Origin: UBA7455 sp026713185
GTDB taxonomy: Bacteria > Pseudomonadota > Gammaproteobacteria > Pseudomonadales > Azotimanducaceae
NCBI GenBank assembly: GCA_963665785.1
Contig: OY762456.1
Span: 2,604,001 to 2,668,000, forward strand
Direction: 5' to 3'
DNA length: 64,000 nucleotides
The notes below the pieces were generated by a model, which was given only the letters and a program-made list of their open reading frames with translations, had not been told where the DNA came from and did no database searches. Position 1 is the first letter of the stretch. Each line of letters opens with the position of its first letter. A program made the position numbers and the translations under genes. Positions 24,973-33,687 of the stretch are shown here, piece after piece.

Positions 24973-26396
24973 GCCTGACAAACCGGCTGCTGATCACTTT
25001 CTTTTCCGTGGTTCTCATCAGCGGTTATCTGTTCTATGACATGATCATCGATCAACTTGAACTGGGAATCAGCCAATCTACAGAAGAAACCATGATCGAC
25101 ACTGCGAACCTGTTGGCAGAACTGGTGGAAAATGAAATTACCACACGCAATCTTACCCATCTGAATCAAGCGATCGACGAGTATACAAAGCGAAACCTGC
25201 AGGCGACGGTCCATGACATCGTCAAGACAAAACCTTCCTTGCGGGTCTACATTACGGATGATCATGGCGTTGTGGTCCATGATTCGCGGGGTGAAGCCGT
25301 CGGGGAAGACTTTTCACGGTGGAATGATATTTACCTGACCCTGCAAGGGGAATATGGAGCACGGGCAACCCGGCTGGACCCGCAAGACGAATTCAGCACC
25401 ATTTTGCATGTCGCAGCTCCCATAGTAAAAGGTGGCGAAATCGTGGGAGTTGTTTCACTGGCAAAGTCAAAACTTTCTCTGCAACCCTATGTCGAGAGAA
25501 TTCAGAACACGATGCTTTACAACGGGATATTCCTGCTTCTGGTATCTCTGGGTGTCTGTCTGTTGCTGGCATACTGGCTGACCCGGTCTATCCGTCGACT
25601 GGTGTCATACGCGGATAATGTAGCCGGCAACACCGGTCCGCCATCGCCGGTCTTTTCCGAACCTGAATTCAATCAATTAAGTGCTGCGATACAGGCCATG
25701 CGCCGGCGTCTGGATGGCAAGGAGTACGTTGCTGATTACATCGAATCACTTACCCATGAAATCAAATCTCCTGTTGCCGCGGTTAAGGGTGCTCTGGAGT
25801 TGATCGACGAGAATATGCCGGTACCGGATCGTGAAAGGTTTATCGACAATATGCAGCATGAGATGGAAAGACTGGAGGAAATTACCGGTAGACTGCTGGA
25901 GCTGGCGGAACTTGAGCATATGGATCAGCTCAGTCATGCCGGTCAGGTAGACCTGAACGAAATATTGCAGAAGCTGATTGGTATCAGATCAATTCAATGC
26001 AGGGCAAAACGGATTGAAATTGTTTCTTCCAGTGTTCCATCGACAGTTTATGGTGATGAATTTCTATTGACACAGGCCATTAACAATCTGCTGGACAATG
26101 CAATGAATTTTTCAGCAACCGATTCAAAAATCGAAGTTACTCTGATACGGAACGACGGTTCTTCCATCATCAGCATCAGGGACTACGGACCTGGCATTCC
26201 GGATTACGCAAAGGACAAGGTTTTCGATCGCTTTTTCAGTTTGCCGAATCCCGTGACCGGTAAAAAAAGTACAGGTCTTGGATTGAGCTTTGTCAGGCAA
26301 ATCATGGTATTGCACAATGCAGAAATCCGTATAGAGACACCTGATCATGGGACAGGCTCGGGAACTGAAATCAAAATAATAATGGGGTCGGAGTAA
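24969..26396 (+). CDS. creC: Sensor histidine kinase CreC
   Basis: This 475-residue inner-membrane sensor has TM segments at about 5-25 and 180-202 with a periplasmic sensing domain between them, a HAMP-like linker, the phospho-acceptor H263 in LTHEIKSPVAAVKG, and ATPase boxes NNLLDNAMNF, DYGPGIP and STGLGLSFV. It starts at TTG 24969 with GGAGG 5 bases before, overlapping the creB stop. In enterics CreBC responds to carbon source and controls creD and envelope genes. The last five residues, IMGSE, and the stop come from the palindromic repeat at 26382-26476, the same tail as the unrelated AroG. Confidence 0.87.
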   Translation: MSLTNRLLITFFSVVLISGYLFYDMIIDQLELGISQSTEETMIDTANLLAELVENEITTRNLTHLNQAIDEYTKRNLQATVHDIVKTKPSLRVYITDDHGVVVHDSRGEAVGEDFSRWNDIYLTLQGEYGARATRLDPQDEFSTILHVAAPIVKGGEIVGVVSLAKSKLSLQPYVERIQNTMLYNGIFLLLVSLGVCLLLAYWLTRSIRRLVSYADNVAGNTGPPSPVFSEPEFNQLSAAIQAMRRRLDGKEYVADYIESLTHEIKSPVAAVKGALELIDENMPVPDRERFIDNMQHEMERLEEITGRLLELAELEHMDQLSHAGQVDLNEILQKLIGIRSIQCRAKRIEIVSSSVPSTVYGDEFLLTQAINNLLDNAMNFSATDSKIEVTLIRNDGSSIISIRDYGPGIPDYAKDKVFDRFFSLPNPVTGKKSTGLGLSFVRQIMVLHNAEIRIETPDHGTGSGTEIKIIMGSE

Positions 26397-26476
26397 AGTG
26401 CCGGAGTAAAACTACCCATAACCGCACGATCAGGTCAGATGTAAAGATTTACTCCGGCACTTTACTCCGACCCCAT
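26382..26476. repeat. Palindromic repeat copy 4, between creC and creD
   Basis: This 95-base inverted repeat with arms ATGGGGTCGGAGTAAAGTGC and its complement differs from copy 1 at a single loop base. It provides the creC stop codon (26394-26396) and stands between creC and creD, where its hairpin could stop or weaken read-through. Confidence 0.9.
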
Positions 26477-26544
26477 AGAAACCACATAAAAACCACATAT
26501 TCATGATTCATTATCGACTCCAGACATATTCGAGGAGATATATC

Positions 26545-27906
26545 ATGTTGCAGTTCATTCAAAATATTTTGAGATCAAAACCCGGGTCAGTTGGTATTAT
26601 TGCGCTGTTGTTACTGATACCGCTGTCCCTTATTGAATCAAAAATCCGCGAACGATCAACTTTCCATGAACAGGCCGTTGCCGAAATCAGCGATAGCTGG
26701 ACCGGCAAACAGACATTGATCGGGCCGATCCTGGTCGTCGATTATCAGGTCTCTGAATCCAAAACCTACCTTAACGAAGAAGAAGACAAGTTCATGACAA
26801 GAATGGAAATTGTAGACAGGACCGCGCTGTTACCTATGGAAGACCTGCGTGTCGATGTAGCCGTCAATACGCAGAAACGCTACCGGGGAATCCATGAAGT
26901 GCAAGTCTATTCCAGCCACATGGATATGTCCGGTGAATATCAACCCGCAGCGTTACTATCCATCATGGAGCAACCGGAATTCCACCAAATCAGGAATCTG
27001 TATATCCTGATCAGTGTCAGTGACCAGCGCGGTTTTGCCTATATTCCAACTTTGTCCTGGGGTGATAAAACCTATCAGTTCTCTGCCGGGGGTCATGCCG
27101 TATTGCAGGGTCGTGGCATCATGGTGAAGTTGACGACACAAGACCTGATGGAACCCACTACTTTCAAGTCGATTCTCGGATTGAAAGGAACCAATACACT
27201 CAACTTCGTACCTGCCGGTCGGAGCACTCATTTCCAGGTTAATTCCGACTGGAACCATCCCAAATTTATAGGACGTTATCTTCCTGCGTCCAGAACGGTG
27301 GAAGATGGATTCTCCGCAAACTGGTCAGTCACTGCGCTTGCATCCAATATCAACCGGGACCTGGCCCTCTGTGCGTCAAATAAATGTAACAATTTAATTG
27401 AAAACAGTTTTGGTGTGGAACTGATTGAGCCTGTTGATGTATACCTGATCACAGAACGAGCCATTAAATACGGGCTACTGTTCGTAGGACTGGTCTTTGC
27501 TCTGGTTTTTGCTGGTGAAATCCGTCAATCGGTTACCGTGCACCCAATTCAATATCTGATGGTTGGCGCGGGTCTGTCAATTTTCTTTCTGCTGCTGGTG
27601 GCGTTGTCGGAACACATCTTTTTCAATTACGCCTATCTCCTGGCCACTGTGATGTGCTGTGGACTGTTGACCTGGTACGGCATTCAGATCTTTCAGGGCA
27701 TCCGGGCCGGCCTAATATTTGGAGGTGTTAATACCGCCCTGTTCTCACTGTTGTATGTGATTTTGAATACAGAAGATATAGCGCTTTTGCTGGGTACGCT
27801 CATTACATTCGCCGTGGTCACTATACTGATGATCTTTACCCGCAATACCGAAAACCTGAATCTGTTCAGCCTGAATATGTGGGGCAATCAATCGGCCCAG
27901 AAGTAG
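26545..27906 (+). CDS. creD: Inner-membrane protein CreD
   Basis: This 453-residue membrane protein has one N-terminal TM segment (about 13-32), a large periplasmic domain, then five or six TM segments from about 310 to 435. It carries the family features SWTGKQTLIGPILVVDY, FQVNSDWNHPKFIGRYLP and ANWSVTALA. CreD is the main CreBC target and maintains the envelope, including tolerance to colicins and beta-lactams in other species. ATG 26545 has AGGAG 7 bases upstream; an ATG at 26503 would add 14 residues. It is separated from creC by a repeat that could dampen operon read-through. Confidence 0.9.
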   Translation: MLQFIQNILRSKPGSVGIIALLLLIPLSLIESKIRERSTFHEQAVAEISDSWTGKQTLIGPILVVDYQVSESKTYLNEEEDKFMTRMEIVDRTALLPMEDLRVDVAVNTQKRYRGIHEVQVYSSHMDMSGEYQPAALLSIMEQPEFHQIRNLYILISVSDQRGFAYIPTLSWGDKTYQFSAGGHAVLQGRGIMVKLTTQDLMEPTTFKSILGLKGTNTLNFVPAGRSTHFQVNSDWNHPKFIGRYLPASRTVEDGFSANWSVTALASNINRDLALCASNKCNNLIENSFGVELIEPVDVYLITERAIKYGLLFVGLVFALVFAGEIRQSVTVHPIQYLMVGAGLSIFFLLLVALSEHIFFNYAYLLATVMCCGLLTWYGIQIFQGIRAGLIFGGVNTALFSLLYVILNTEDIALLLGTLITFAVVTILMIFTRNTENLNLFSLNMWGNQSAQK

Positions 27907-27915
27907 AATGGGAAG

Positions 27916-27937
27916 GATGGGGTCAGATGACCCCATC
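27916..27937. terminator. Palindrome GATGGGGTCA/TGACCCCATC between convergent genes
   Basis: A perfect 10-base stem with a 2-base centre lies 10 bases after the creD stop and 6 bases before the stop of the convergent luciferase-like gene. It lacks a T-run but is well placed to end both transcripts. It again carries the GGGGTC...GACCCC core. Confidence 0.5.
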
Positions 27938-27942
27938 ACTCT

Positions 27943-28950
27943 TCAGGCGGCTGTCAGTTTGCTGATGATTGAACCCTGTTGATCCTCAGGTATCCCACCG
28001 TAGGCAGCACTGGTCCTGTCCACAATATCACCATAGCGGGACAAAATTCCTTCAGCGACTTTGTCCGGCTCCGCCACCACGGCAAATTCATTCATCATAT
28101 CGTCAGTAATCAGCGTTCCCATCTCTTCCCAGCGTCCCTGTTTGGACATGGTATTCAATTCACTCTGCAAATCGCCAACGCCGATGGATTCCAGTACAGT
28201 TTTGTAGGCAGGGGTCGAACCATAAAAAGCAATCTGGCGTTTGGAAGCAATTGCGGCGGTCTGCATTTCTTCCTCAGTGTTTCCGGTGACGACAAATCCG
28301 GGGTATGCGATCTCAAAATCTTCACGTTTTTTTCCAGACTTCGCCCACCCTCTTTCCAACGCAGGTAAAGTGGTTTCTCTCATGTAATTGAGGGTCGTAA
28401 ACGGATGTATGATGATCCCGTCAGCTACCTCACCGGCAACCTCGGTCATCCTTGGCCCGACTGCGGCAAGAAAAACTCTGGGAGAACCATATTGGTTATT
28501 CACAGGTGCAAAGAATGGCGTCATAAGCGTGTGTGAATAGAACCTTCCGGTAAACTGCAGCGGTTCCTGGTCGTGCCAATTTGCCCAGATGGCGCGCATC
28601 GCCAGAATAAATTCGCGCATTCTTGGTGCAGGGTTGGACCAGGGCATGGAAAATCGCTTGGTGATGTGTGCCCGGATCTGGGAACCAAGGCCCAGTACAA
28701 AGCGACCTTTTGAATATTGGTTCAGGTCGTGACCAACATTTGCAAGTGTCATTGGCGTACGGGCAAACGCCACGGCAATTGATGTTATCAGGTCTACCCT
28801 TTCAGTATTCTGGGCAGCAACCAGTAAAGGGAAAAAAGGATCATGTGCTGTTTCCGCAGTCGAGACACCACTCATGCCGGCCTCTTCCAGTGCCTTTGCC
28901 TGTGCGGGAACTTTGTCCAGGTTTGTCCCTATACTACCGTCTACTTTCAT
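27943..28950 (-). CDS. Luciferase-like (LLM) flavin-dependent oxidoreductase
   Basis: This 335-residue TIM-barrel oxidoreductase belongs to the luciferase-like monooxygenase group and resembles the family often labelled TIGR03617 (probable F420-dependent). Features are KALEEAGMSGVSTAETAHDP, GRFVLGLGSQI and VAGEVADGIIIHPFT. The cofactor is FMN or F420; no F420 biosynthesis gene is in the window. The start MKVDG is at ATG 28950. It stands alone between creD and the symporter. Confidence 0.83.
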   Translation of the reverse strand: MKVDGSIGTNLDKVPAQAKALEEAGMSGVSTAETAHDPFFPLLVAAQNTERVDLITSIAVAFARTPMTLANVGHDLNQYSKGRFVLGLGSQIRAHITKRFSMPWSNPAPRMREFILAMRAIWANWHDQEPLQFTGRFYSHTLMTPFFAPVNNQYGSPRVFLAAVGPRMTEVAGEVADGIIIHPFTTLNYMRETTLPALERGWAKSGKKREDFEIAYPGFVVTGNTEEEMQTAAIASKRQIAFYGSTPAYKTVLESIGVGDLQSELNTMSKQGRWEEMGTLITDDMMNEFAVVAEPDKVAEGILSRYGDIVDRTSAAYGGIPEDQQGSIISKLTAA

Positions 28951-29001
28951 CTTTTAATTCCTGTGTTCATCCAGAGAAGCCGTTTATTGTACGTGAGACT
29001 A

Positions 29002-30429
29002 TTACCGATGTCTTGAGGATGGACTCCCGGTTGCGTTGGAAACCAGATAAATCGCTGCGAGTGAAATAAGGAAAGCCGGAAGCAACTCGTAGACATCGAA
29101 GATCCCGCCGGACAGCCCCTTCCACACAACTATCGTAACAGCGCCGGACAACATGCCTGCCAGTGCGCCCCACTGGTTCGTCTGTGGATAATACAGGGAC
29201 ATCAGAACGACCGGGCCAAAACTGGCCCCGAGACCCGCCCAGGCGTAACTCACCAGATTGATGACTTTGCTTTCCGGATCGAGTGCTATCAATACAGCAA
29301 TAACAGATATGAGAATTACGATCGCGCGTCCAACCAACATGAGTTCCCTGTCGCCGGCTTCCGGACGGAGCCAGGATTTGTAGAAATCTTCTGACAGCGC
29401 ACTGGACGATACCAGCAGTTGCGAATCGATTGTGCTCATGACAGCTGCCAGTATCCCGGCAAGCAACACCCCTGCGACCCAGGGGTTGAAGATGATTTGC
29501 GTGGCAACAATGAATACATGCTCACTGTCTTTTGCCCCTAGAGGTTGACCCATGGCGTCCAGGTATGCGATGCCGGCAAGGCCGACACCTACCGCCCCCA
29601 TACTCGATAAAAGCATCCAGGACATGCCAATCGTTCGCGCTCGATCAACTCTGTCGGCAGAACCGATTGCCATGAAACGTACAAGGATATGGGGCTGGCC
29701 AAAATATCCGAGGCCCCATGCGAGCAGGCTGAGAATGCCGATCACAGAGACAGTCTCCACCATCGCAAGATGTGATGCGTCTATCCGGGACAGGGTTGCG
29801 TCAATGCCTCCCAATTCCATCACCATCATGATGGGGAGTAATACCAGCGCCAGTAACATCAAGGTACCTTGAACACAATCTGTCCAGCTAACGGCCAGGA
29901 AACCCCCGATTGTCGTGTAGGCGACAATGATGCAAGCGCCGGTCAGAAGCGCTGTGAGGTATGGAAGTCCAAAGGAAGACTCCAGCAGGATTGCACCCGC
30001 TACCATTCCGGAAGCGGCGTAAAACGTGAAGAACAGGAGGACAATACCCGCAGAAATCAACCGGAGTAATCTCGTTTTGTCCTGAAACCGGGCTGCAAAA
30101 TAATTCGGCAGGGTAAGCGAACCGGTCGCCTCGGTTGCGATACGCAAAGGCTTCGCAACGAAAGTCCAGTTAAGAAAGGCTCCCACAACAAGGCCGATAA
30201 CAATCCAGGATTCAACCAGGCCACCAAGATACAGGGCGCCCGGCAAACCCAGTAGCAGCCAGCCACTCATATCTGAAGCACCGGCGCTTAATGCAGTCAC
30301 CGTTGGACCGAGTCTTCTGCCGCCCAGTAAATAATCTCCCAGGTTTTTTGTTTGACGGGAGGCAACAAACCCGATGATCAACATGCAAAGGATATAGGCG
30401 GAAAATGTGGTCAGAGTGGCAGTCGACAC
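29002..30429 (-). CDS. putP: Sodium/proline symporter-type transporter
   Basis: This 475-residue inner-membrane carrier of the sodium:solute symporter family has about 13 TM segments. It contains SAGASDMSGW, the sodium-site segment GGFLAVSWTDCVQGTLM, LLAWGLGYFGQPHI and ILAAVMSTIDSQLLVSSSAL, all typical of PutP. It should import proline with sodium. No proline dehydrogenase lies nearby. It is on the same strand as the LLM gene, 51 bases upstream of it, and the two could share a transcript. Confidence 0.88.
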   Translation of the reverse strand: MSTATLTTFSAYILCMLIIGFVASRQTKNLGDYLLGGRRLGPTVTALSAGASDMSGWLLLGLPGALYLGGLVESWIVIGLVVGAFLNWTFVAKPLRIATEATGSLTLPNYFAARFQDKTRLLRLISAGIVLLFFTFYAASGMVAGAILLESSFGLPYLTALLTGACIIVAYTTIGGFLAVSWTDCVQGTLMLLALVLLPIMMVMELGGIDATLSRIDASHLAMVETVSVIGILSLLAWGLGYFGQPHILVRFMAIGSADRVDRARTIGMSWMLLSSMGAVGVGLAGIAYLDAMGQPLGAKDSEHVFIVATQIIFNPWVAGVLLAGILAAVMSTIDSQLLVSSSALSEDFYKSWLRPEAGDRELMLVGRAIVILISVIAVLIALDPESKVINLVSYAWAGLGASFGPVVLMSLYYPQTNQWGALAGMLSGAVTIVVWKGLSGGIFDVYELLPAFLISLAAIYLVSNATGSPSSRHR

Positions 30430-30605
30430 AGGATAATGGCATCCGGGATGATGAACTCAACAGGAGAATAGAAAGTCGGTAATGAAGTGTCAAGATAAGA
30501 CAATCGGGATCGCGCCAGGAGGCCAGCCCCCCTGCACCCGTGAAAGCTGGGTACTTCGATAGCGTCAACCCTGAAATGGTAACAATTGTACCTTGAGTTG
30601 ACTGA

Positions 30606-31454
30606 TCAGGAGTTCAGAATGACTTCTTCCTGATCTATTGGAACATAAAAATAGGACCCTGGTCTGAAGTCATAACCCAGATCCCCCAGGAGCCTCCTCT
30701 GTCTTGGTGAACAACGCTGGGCAATATCAGGGATACGGTCGTGATCATAAGACCTGACCCATAACTGACAATAGTTGTAAAGCAATACCTTGCGGCTCTT
30801 GCCGGAGAGATTTCGCGCTGGACCATGCCACAGGGAATGCGGAAACAGGTATACGTCCCCTGCCCTGCCCATCAATTGCGCGGCGCCAGGAGAATATGGC
30901 GTCATTACCGATTCGCGCTGAAATGGAATCTGGCGGATATGACTTCCGGGAAAAACCGTCAGGTTTCCATGATCCTGTTCAGTCACATCACTCAGCAGAT
31001 ACATCGCCTTCATCGCAATCGGCGGTGAAGTCTCTGACACCCTGGTCAAACGCAACGACTCACCGCCATCCGTATGAGTGTAACCCGGAAATTGCTCTGA
31101 AGGTTGTCTGCTGATGGCCTGGGTCATGCTCAGCATGATATTCGGCCCCATCAGATCTGCGATGTAATCAAATACCGGAGCACGATCAATCAGATCGATA
31201 AACGCCTGGTGATAGGACAACAGGTCACGACGGTCCATAAAGCCATCCGGATCAAGATCTTTGGCATGATCCAGCCAACTGTAATGGCCAACAGGCAACT
31301 CGGGATTGCTATCGGGTTCATACCCGGGCAAGCCTCGTATCCGGTTCATTTCACTGTTAAAGAAATTGACCTCTTCAGCATCGAACACCTGCTCCAGATG
31401 AAGATATCCATCGGTCTGCCAGATCTCTCGCTGTTCATCGGTTAACCGCAACAT
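30606..31454 (-). CDS. Phytanoyl-CoA dioxygenase (PhyH) family oxygenase
   Basis: This 282-residue Fe(II)/2-oxoglutarate-dependent oxygenase has iron ligands H127 and D129 (YTHTDGG) and H210 (LWHGPARN), with R214 placed to bind 2-oxoglutarate. The substrate is unknown; relatives hydroxylate acyl-CoAs, ectoine or small metabolites. ATG 31454 is preceded by GGAG (5 bases); the frame runs open to 31490. The sequence around this start has been duplicated upstream at least once (31431-31535). It lies 176 bases upstream of the putP-type gene on the same strand. Confidence 0.83.
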   Translation of the reverse strand: MLRLTDEQREIWQTDGYLHLEQVFDAEEVNFFNSEMNRIRGLPGYEPDSNPELPVGHYSWLDHAKDLDPDGFMDRRDLLSYHQAFIDLIDRAPVFDYIADLMGPNIMLSMTQAISRQPSEQFPGYTHTDGGESLRLTRVSETSPPIAMKAMYLLSDVTEQDHGNLTVFPGSHIRQIPFQRESVMTPYSPGAAQLMGRAGDVYLFPHSLWHGPARNLSGKSRKVLLYNYCQLWVRSYDHDRIPDIAQRCSPRQRRLLGDLGYDFRPGSYFYVPIDQEEVILNS

Positions 31455-31535
31455 TTTTACTCCACCATGGCAGTCCCGTCTTGTGTTCATCGGTTAACTG
31501 TAACATATCACTCCTCCGGGGCAGTCCGGTCTTGT
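31431..31535 (-). repeat. Tandem duplication covering the start of the PhyH gene
   Basis: Two adjacent units of about 50 bases share TCTTGTGTTCATCGG, TTAAC, AACAT and GGCAGTCC. On the minus strand, the inner unit holds the true start (MLRLTDEQ) and the outer unit repeats it as MLQLTDEHKTGLP. A third GTGTTCATCGG occurs at 31531-31541. The duplication has copied the start codon and its ribosome binding site region. Confidence 0.65.
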
Positions 31536-31629
31536 GTTCATCGGCGACTCCACGAAACAGCCGGTTAATTTTGACTATACTTTGATCAGGTAGCTGGGTA
31601 ATAATTCTCGATTGAGTTTTCACAGTTGT

Positions 31630-31647
31630 TTCCGGCAATTTCCGGAA
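31630..31647. promoter_or_regulatory. TTCCGG-N6-CCGGAA palindrome, possible activator site
   Basis: A perfect 6-base dyad with a 6-base spacer lies in an AT-rich intergenic region, about 115 bases upstream of a sigma-54-like element. Another TTTCCGG occurs at 31668-31674. The spacing suits an enhancer-binding protein site, but this is inferred only from position and symmetry. Confidence 0.3.
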
Positions 31648-31762
31648 AATATCTACTTTTTTTCCGGTAACTGTCAAGCTGGTTGATTATTTGATTTACC
31701 GAAATTAATTTGCTCGAGCATTAAATAATTGAAATACATAGCCATTTAAAAAACACGATTAT

Positions 31763-31779
31763 TGGCACGATAGTTCCTT
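31763..31779 (+). promoter_or_regulatory. Sigma-54-like -24/-12 element before the liv operon
   Basis: TTGGCACGATAGTTCCT matches the sigma-54 consensus (TGGCACG-N4-TTGC) except that the -12 GC is CC. The GG and CC are the required 10 bases apart. Transcription would begin near 31789, leaving a very short leader with no clear ribosome binding site before GTG 31804 or ATG 31813, which lowers confidence. Confidence 0.35.
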
Positions 31780-31803
31780 AGGTTATCGAGTTAATTAAAA
31801 TTT

Positions 31804-32682
31804 GTGACCCGTATGACGCTATTTTTTATCGTAACTCTCAACGGCCTATCGCTTGCGGCGCTGTATTTTATTGCCGCCAGTGGCTTCTCGCTGGTATTCG
31901 GGGTCATGCGTGTGGTCAATATGGCGCATGGTAGCCTGATCCTGCTCGGTGCGTATGTCGCGTTCGACATTGCCGAGTGGTCCGGATCCTGGGTTTTTGG
32001 GGCGCTCGCCGGTAGCCTGGCGGCCGCGCTCGCCGGCGTACTGTTACAGGTTCTGTTTTTCAATCGTATGGCCGGCAAAGACCTGCAACAAACCCTGGTA
32101 TCGATTGCTGTGTCTATTATCGCTGCCGACTTGATGCTCGCGCACTGGGGCGGCCTCACCTACCAGCTAAACTTGCCCAGCTTGCTCGAAGGCTCTATCG
32201 GCTTACCATTACTCGGGGTTAACTACGCAATAATAAGAATCGTTCTGATCGTCGCTGCTATCGCGGTCGGTGTCGGCCTGTGGTTATTGATGGCCAAGAC
32301 AAATTTGGGTCGGCTTATTCGCGCAGGCGTCGATGACCAGGAAATGCTGCATGCATTGGGTTTTAACGTGAAAGGACTCTTTATCGCGGTGTTTGCTCTT
32401 GGTGGTGCTCTGGCTGGTTTTGCCGGCGTTGTTGCGGCTACCGCCTTATCTGTCGCACCTGGTACCGATGTACAGTTTTTGCTGGCGGCGCTGATAGTCG
32501 TCATTGTCGGCGGTATGGGCAGCATTAGCGGAACAGCAATTGGCGCCATTTTAGTCGGATTGTCAGAGCAATATGGGCTGGTTTATGCACCAACCTACGG
32601 TGTCGTATTCACCCTTATTATTATGATTGGCGTACTGGGTTTTCGGCCTCAGGGGTTGTTCGGTCGCGGTGACGTCGGATGA
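31804..32682 (+). CDS. livH: Branched-chain-type ABC transporter permease (LivH)
   Basis: This 292-residue inner-membrane permease has about eight TM segments. It shows the LivH start (NGLSLAALYFIAASGFSLVFG, then VVNMAHGSLILLGAY) and the EAA-like loop near ALGFNVKG. It is the first gene of an overlapping set livH-livM-substrate binder-livG-livF. GTG 31804 and ATG 31813 are both possible starts. Substrates of this transporter class include amino acids, amides, urea and aromatic acids. The operon's distinct base composition suggests transfer. Confidence 0.9.
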   Translation: MTRMTLFFIVTLNGLSLAALYFIAASGFSLVFGVMRVVNMAHGSLILLGAYVAFDIAEWSGSWVFGALAGSLAAALAGVLLQVLFFNRMAGKDLQQTLVSIAVSIIAADLMLAHWGGLTYQLNLPSLLEGSIGLPLLGVNYAIIRIVLIVAAIAVGVGLWLLMAKTNLGRLIRAGVDDQEMLHALGFNVKGLFIAVFALGGALAGFAGVVAATALSVAPGTDVQFLLAALIVVIVGGMGSISGTAIGAILVGLSEQYGLVYAPTYGVVFTLIIMIGVLGFRPQGLFGRGDVG

Positions 32683-33683
32683 GCCGCGCAGACATCATAC
32701 TGCTCGCTTTTGTCGCGCTACTGCTGTTTTTATTGCCGGCAATATCCAGTGAATTCTTCATTTCGCAGATCGCCACGCGGGTGTTAATTCTCGGCATTAT
32801 CGCCCTCAGCCTGGCTTTTCTCGCGCAGGAAATCGGCATCATATCGTTAGCACAGGTAATGATTGCAGGCATCGCCGGTTATGCCATTGCGCTGATGAGC
32901 CACAACTCAGCTGGTCTGGGTGTCGAAATGCCTCTCGTGGTTGCGGTGGTCGGTGCAATTCTGGCCGCCGGATTGGCGGGTATTTTGATGGGCATTATCT
33001 CTCAGCGCAGCACCGGCATTTACGCGATTATGATTACCCTCGCAACCAGCGTCGCGTTTACCCTCTTTGCGCGCCAAAACTATCAAATATTCAATGGCTT
33101 CGATGGCCTGGCCGGCATCACAGCACCGACGTTAGGCTTGATACAATTGAGCGAAACCTATCACTTTTACTTCCTTTGCGTAATGAGCAGTCTGGCGGTT
33201 TTGATGTTCACCCTATATTTGCGCAAAACACCTTTGGGGCTGGCTTTTCAGGCTTTGCGTGACGACCGTCAACGCCTCGCGGCACTCGGCTTTCGGCCAC
33301 AACGCACGGTAATTGTCGCGTTTGGTCTGGTCGGGCTGATCGCTGGCATCGGCGGTATTTTACTGACCTGGTTCAATACCCGTATCGCCCCCACCAGCAT
33401 TGGGCTCGACGTCACGCTGGACGTGTTGATCGTCGCCATCATGGGCGGTATCGGCCATCCTGTCGGCGCCTTCATCGGCGCGCTGGGCTTCGTATTGCTG
33501 GAAACCTTCGCCTCAGACCTGATCGACCGAGATCGCTTCAACACGCTGATCGGCGCAGTGTTTCTAATTGTCATCCTGCTTTCACCCGGTGGCCTGATCG
33601 GCTTCGGACGGAGGGTCGTTGAACGCACACACATGCTGCAAACAATTGTTGTTTACATAACCGGAACAAAACGAGAGGAATAA
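32679..33683 (+). CDS. livM: Branched-chain-type ABC transporter permease (LivM)
   Basis: This 334-residue second permease subunit has about nine TM segments. It contains IGIISLAQVMIAGIAGYA, RSTGIYAIMITLA, and the ATPase-contact loop ALRDDRQRLAALGF typical of LivM. It overlaps livH by ATGA and precedes the binding protein by 4 bases, so expression is coupled. Confidence 0.9.
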   Translation: MSRADIILLAFVALLLFLLPAISSEFFISQIATRVLILGIIALSLAFLAQEIGIISLAQVMIAGIAGYAIALMSHNSAGLGVEMPLVVAVVGAILAAGLAGILMGIISQRSTGIYAIMITLATSVAFTLFARQNYQIFNGFDGLAGITAPTLGLIQLSETYHFYFLCVMSSLAVLMFTLYLRKTPLGLAFQALRDDRQRLAALGFRPQRTVIVAFGLVGLIAGIGGILLTWFNTRIAPTSIGLDVTLDVLIVAIMGGIGHPVGAFIGALGFVLLETFASDLIDRDRFNTLIGAVFLIVILLSPGGLIGFGRRVVERTHMLQTIVVYITGTKREE

Positions 33684-33687
33684 AACT

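Noticed and set aside
31571..31605. TTGACT ... TAATAA as a sigma-70 promoter for the liv operon
   Set aside because: The spacer is about 22 bases, too long, and the site is 200 bases from the first gene.
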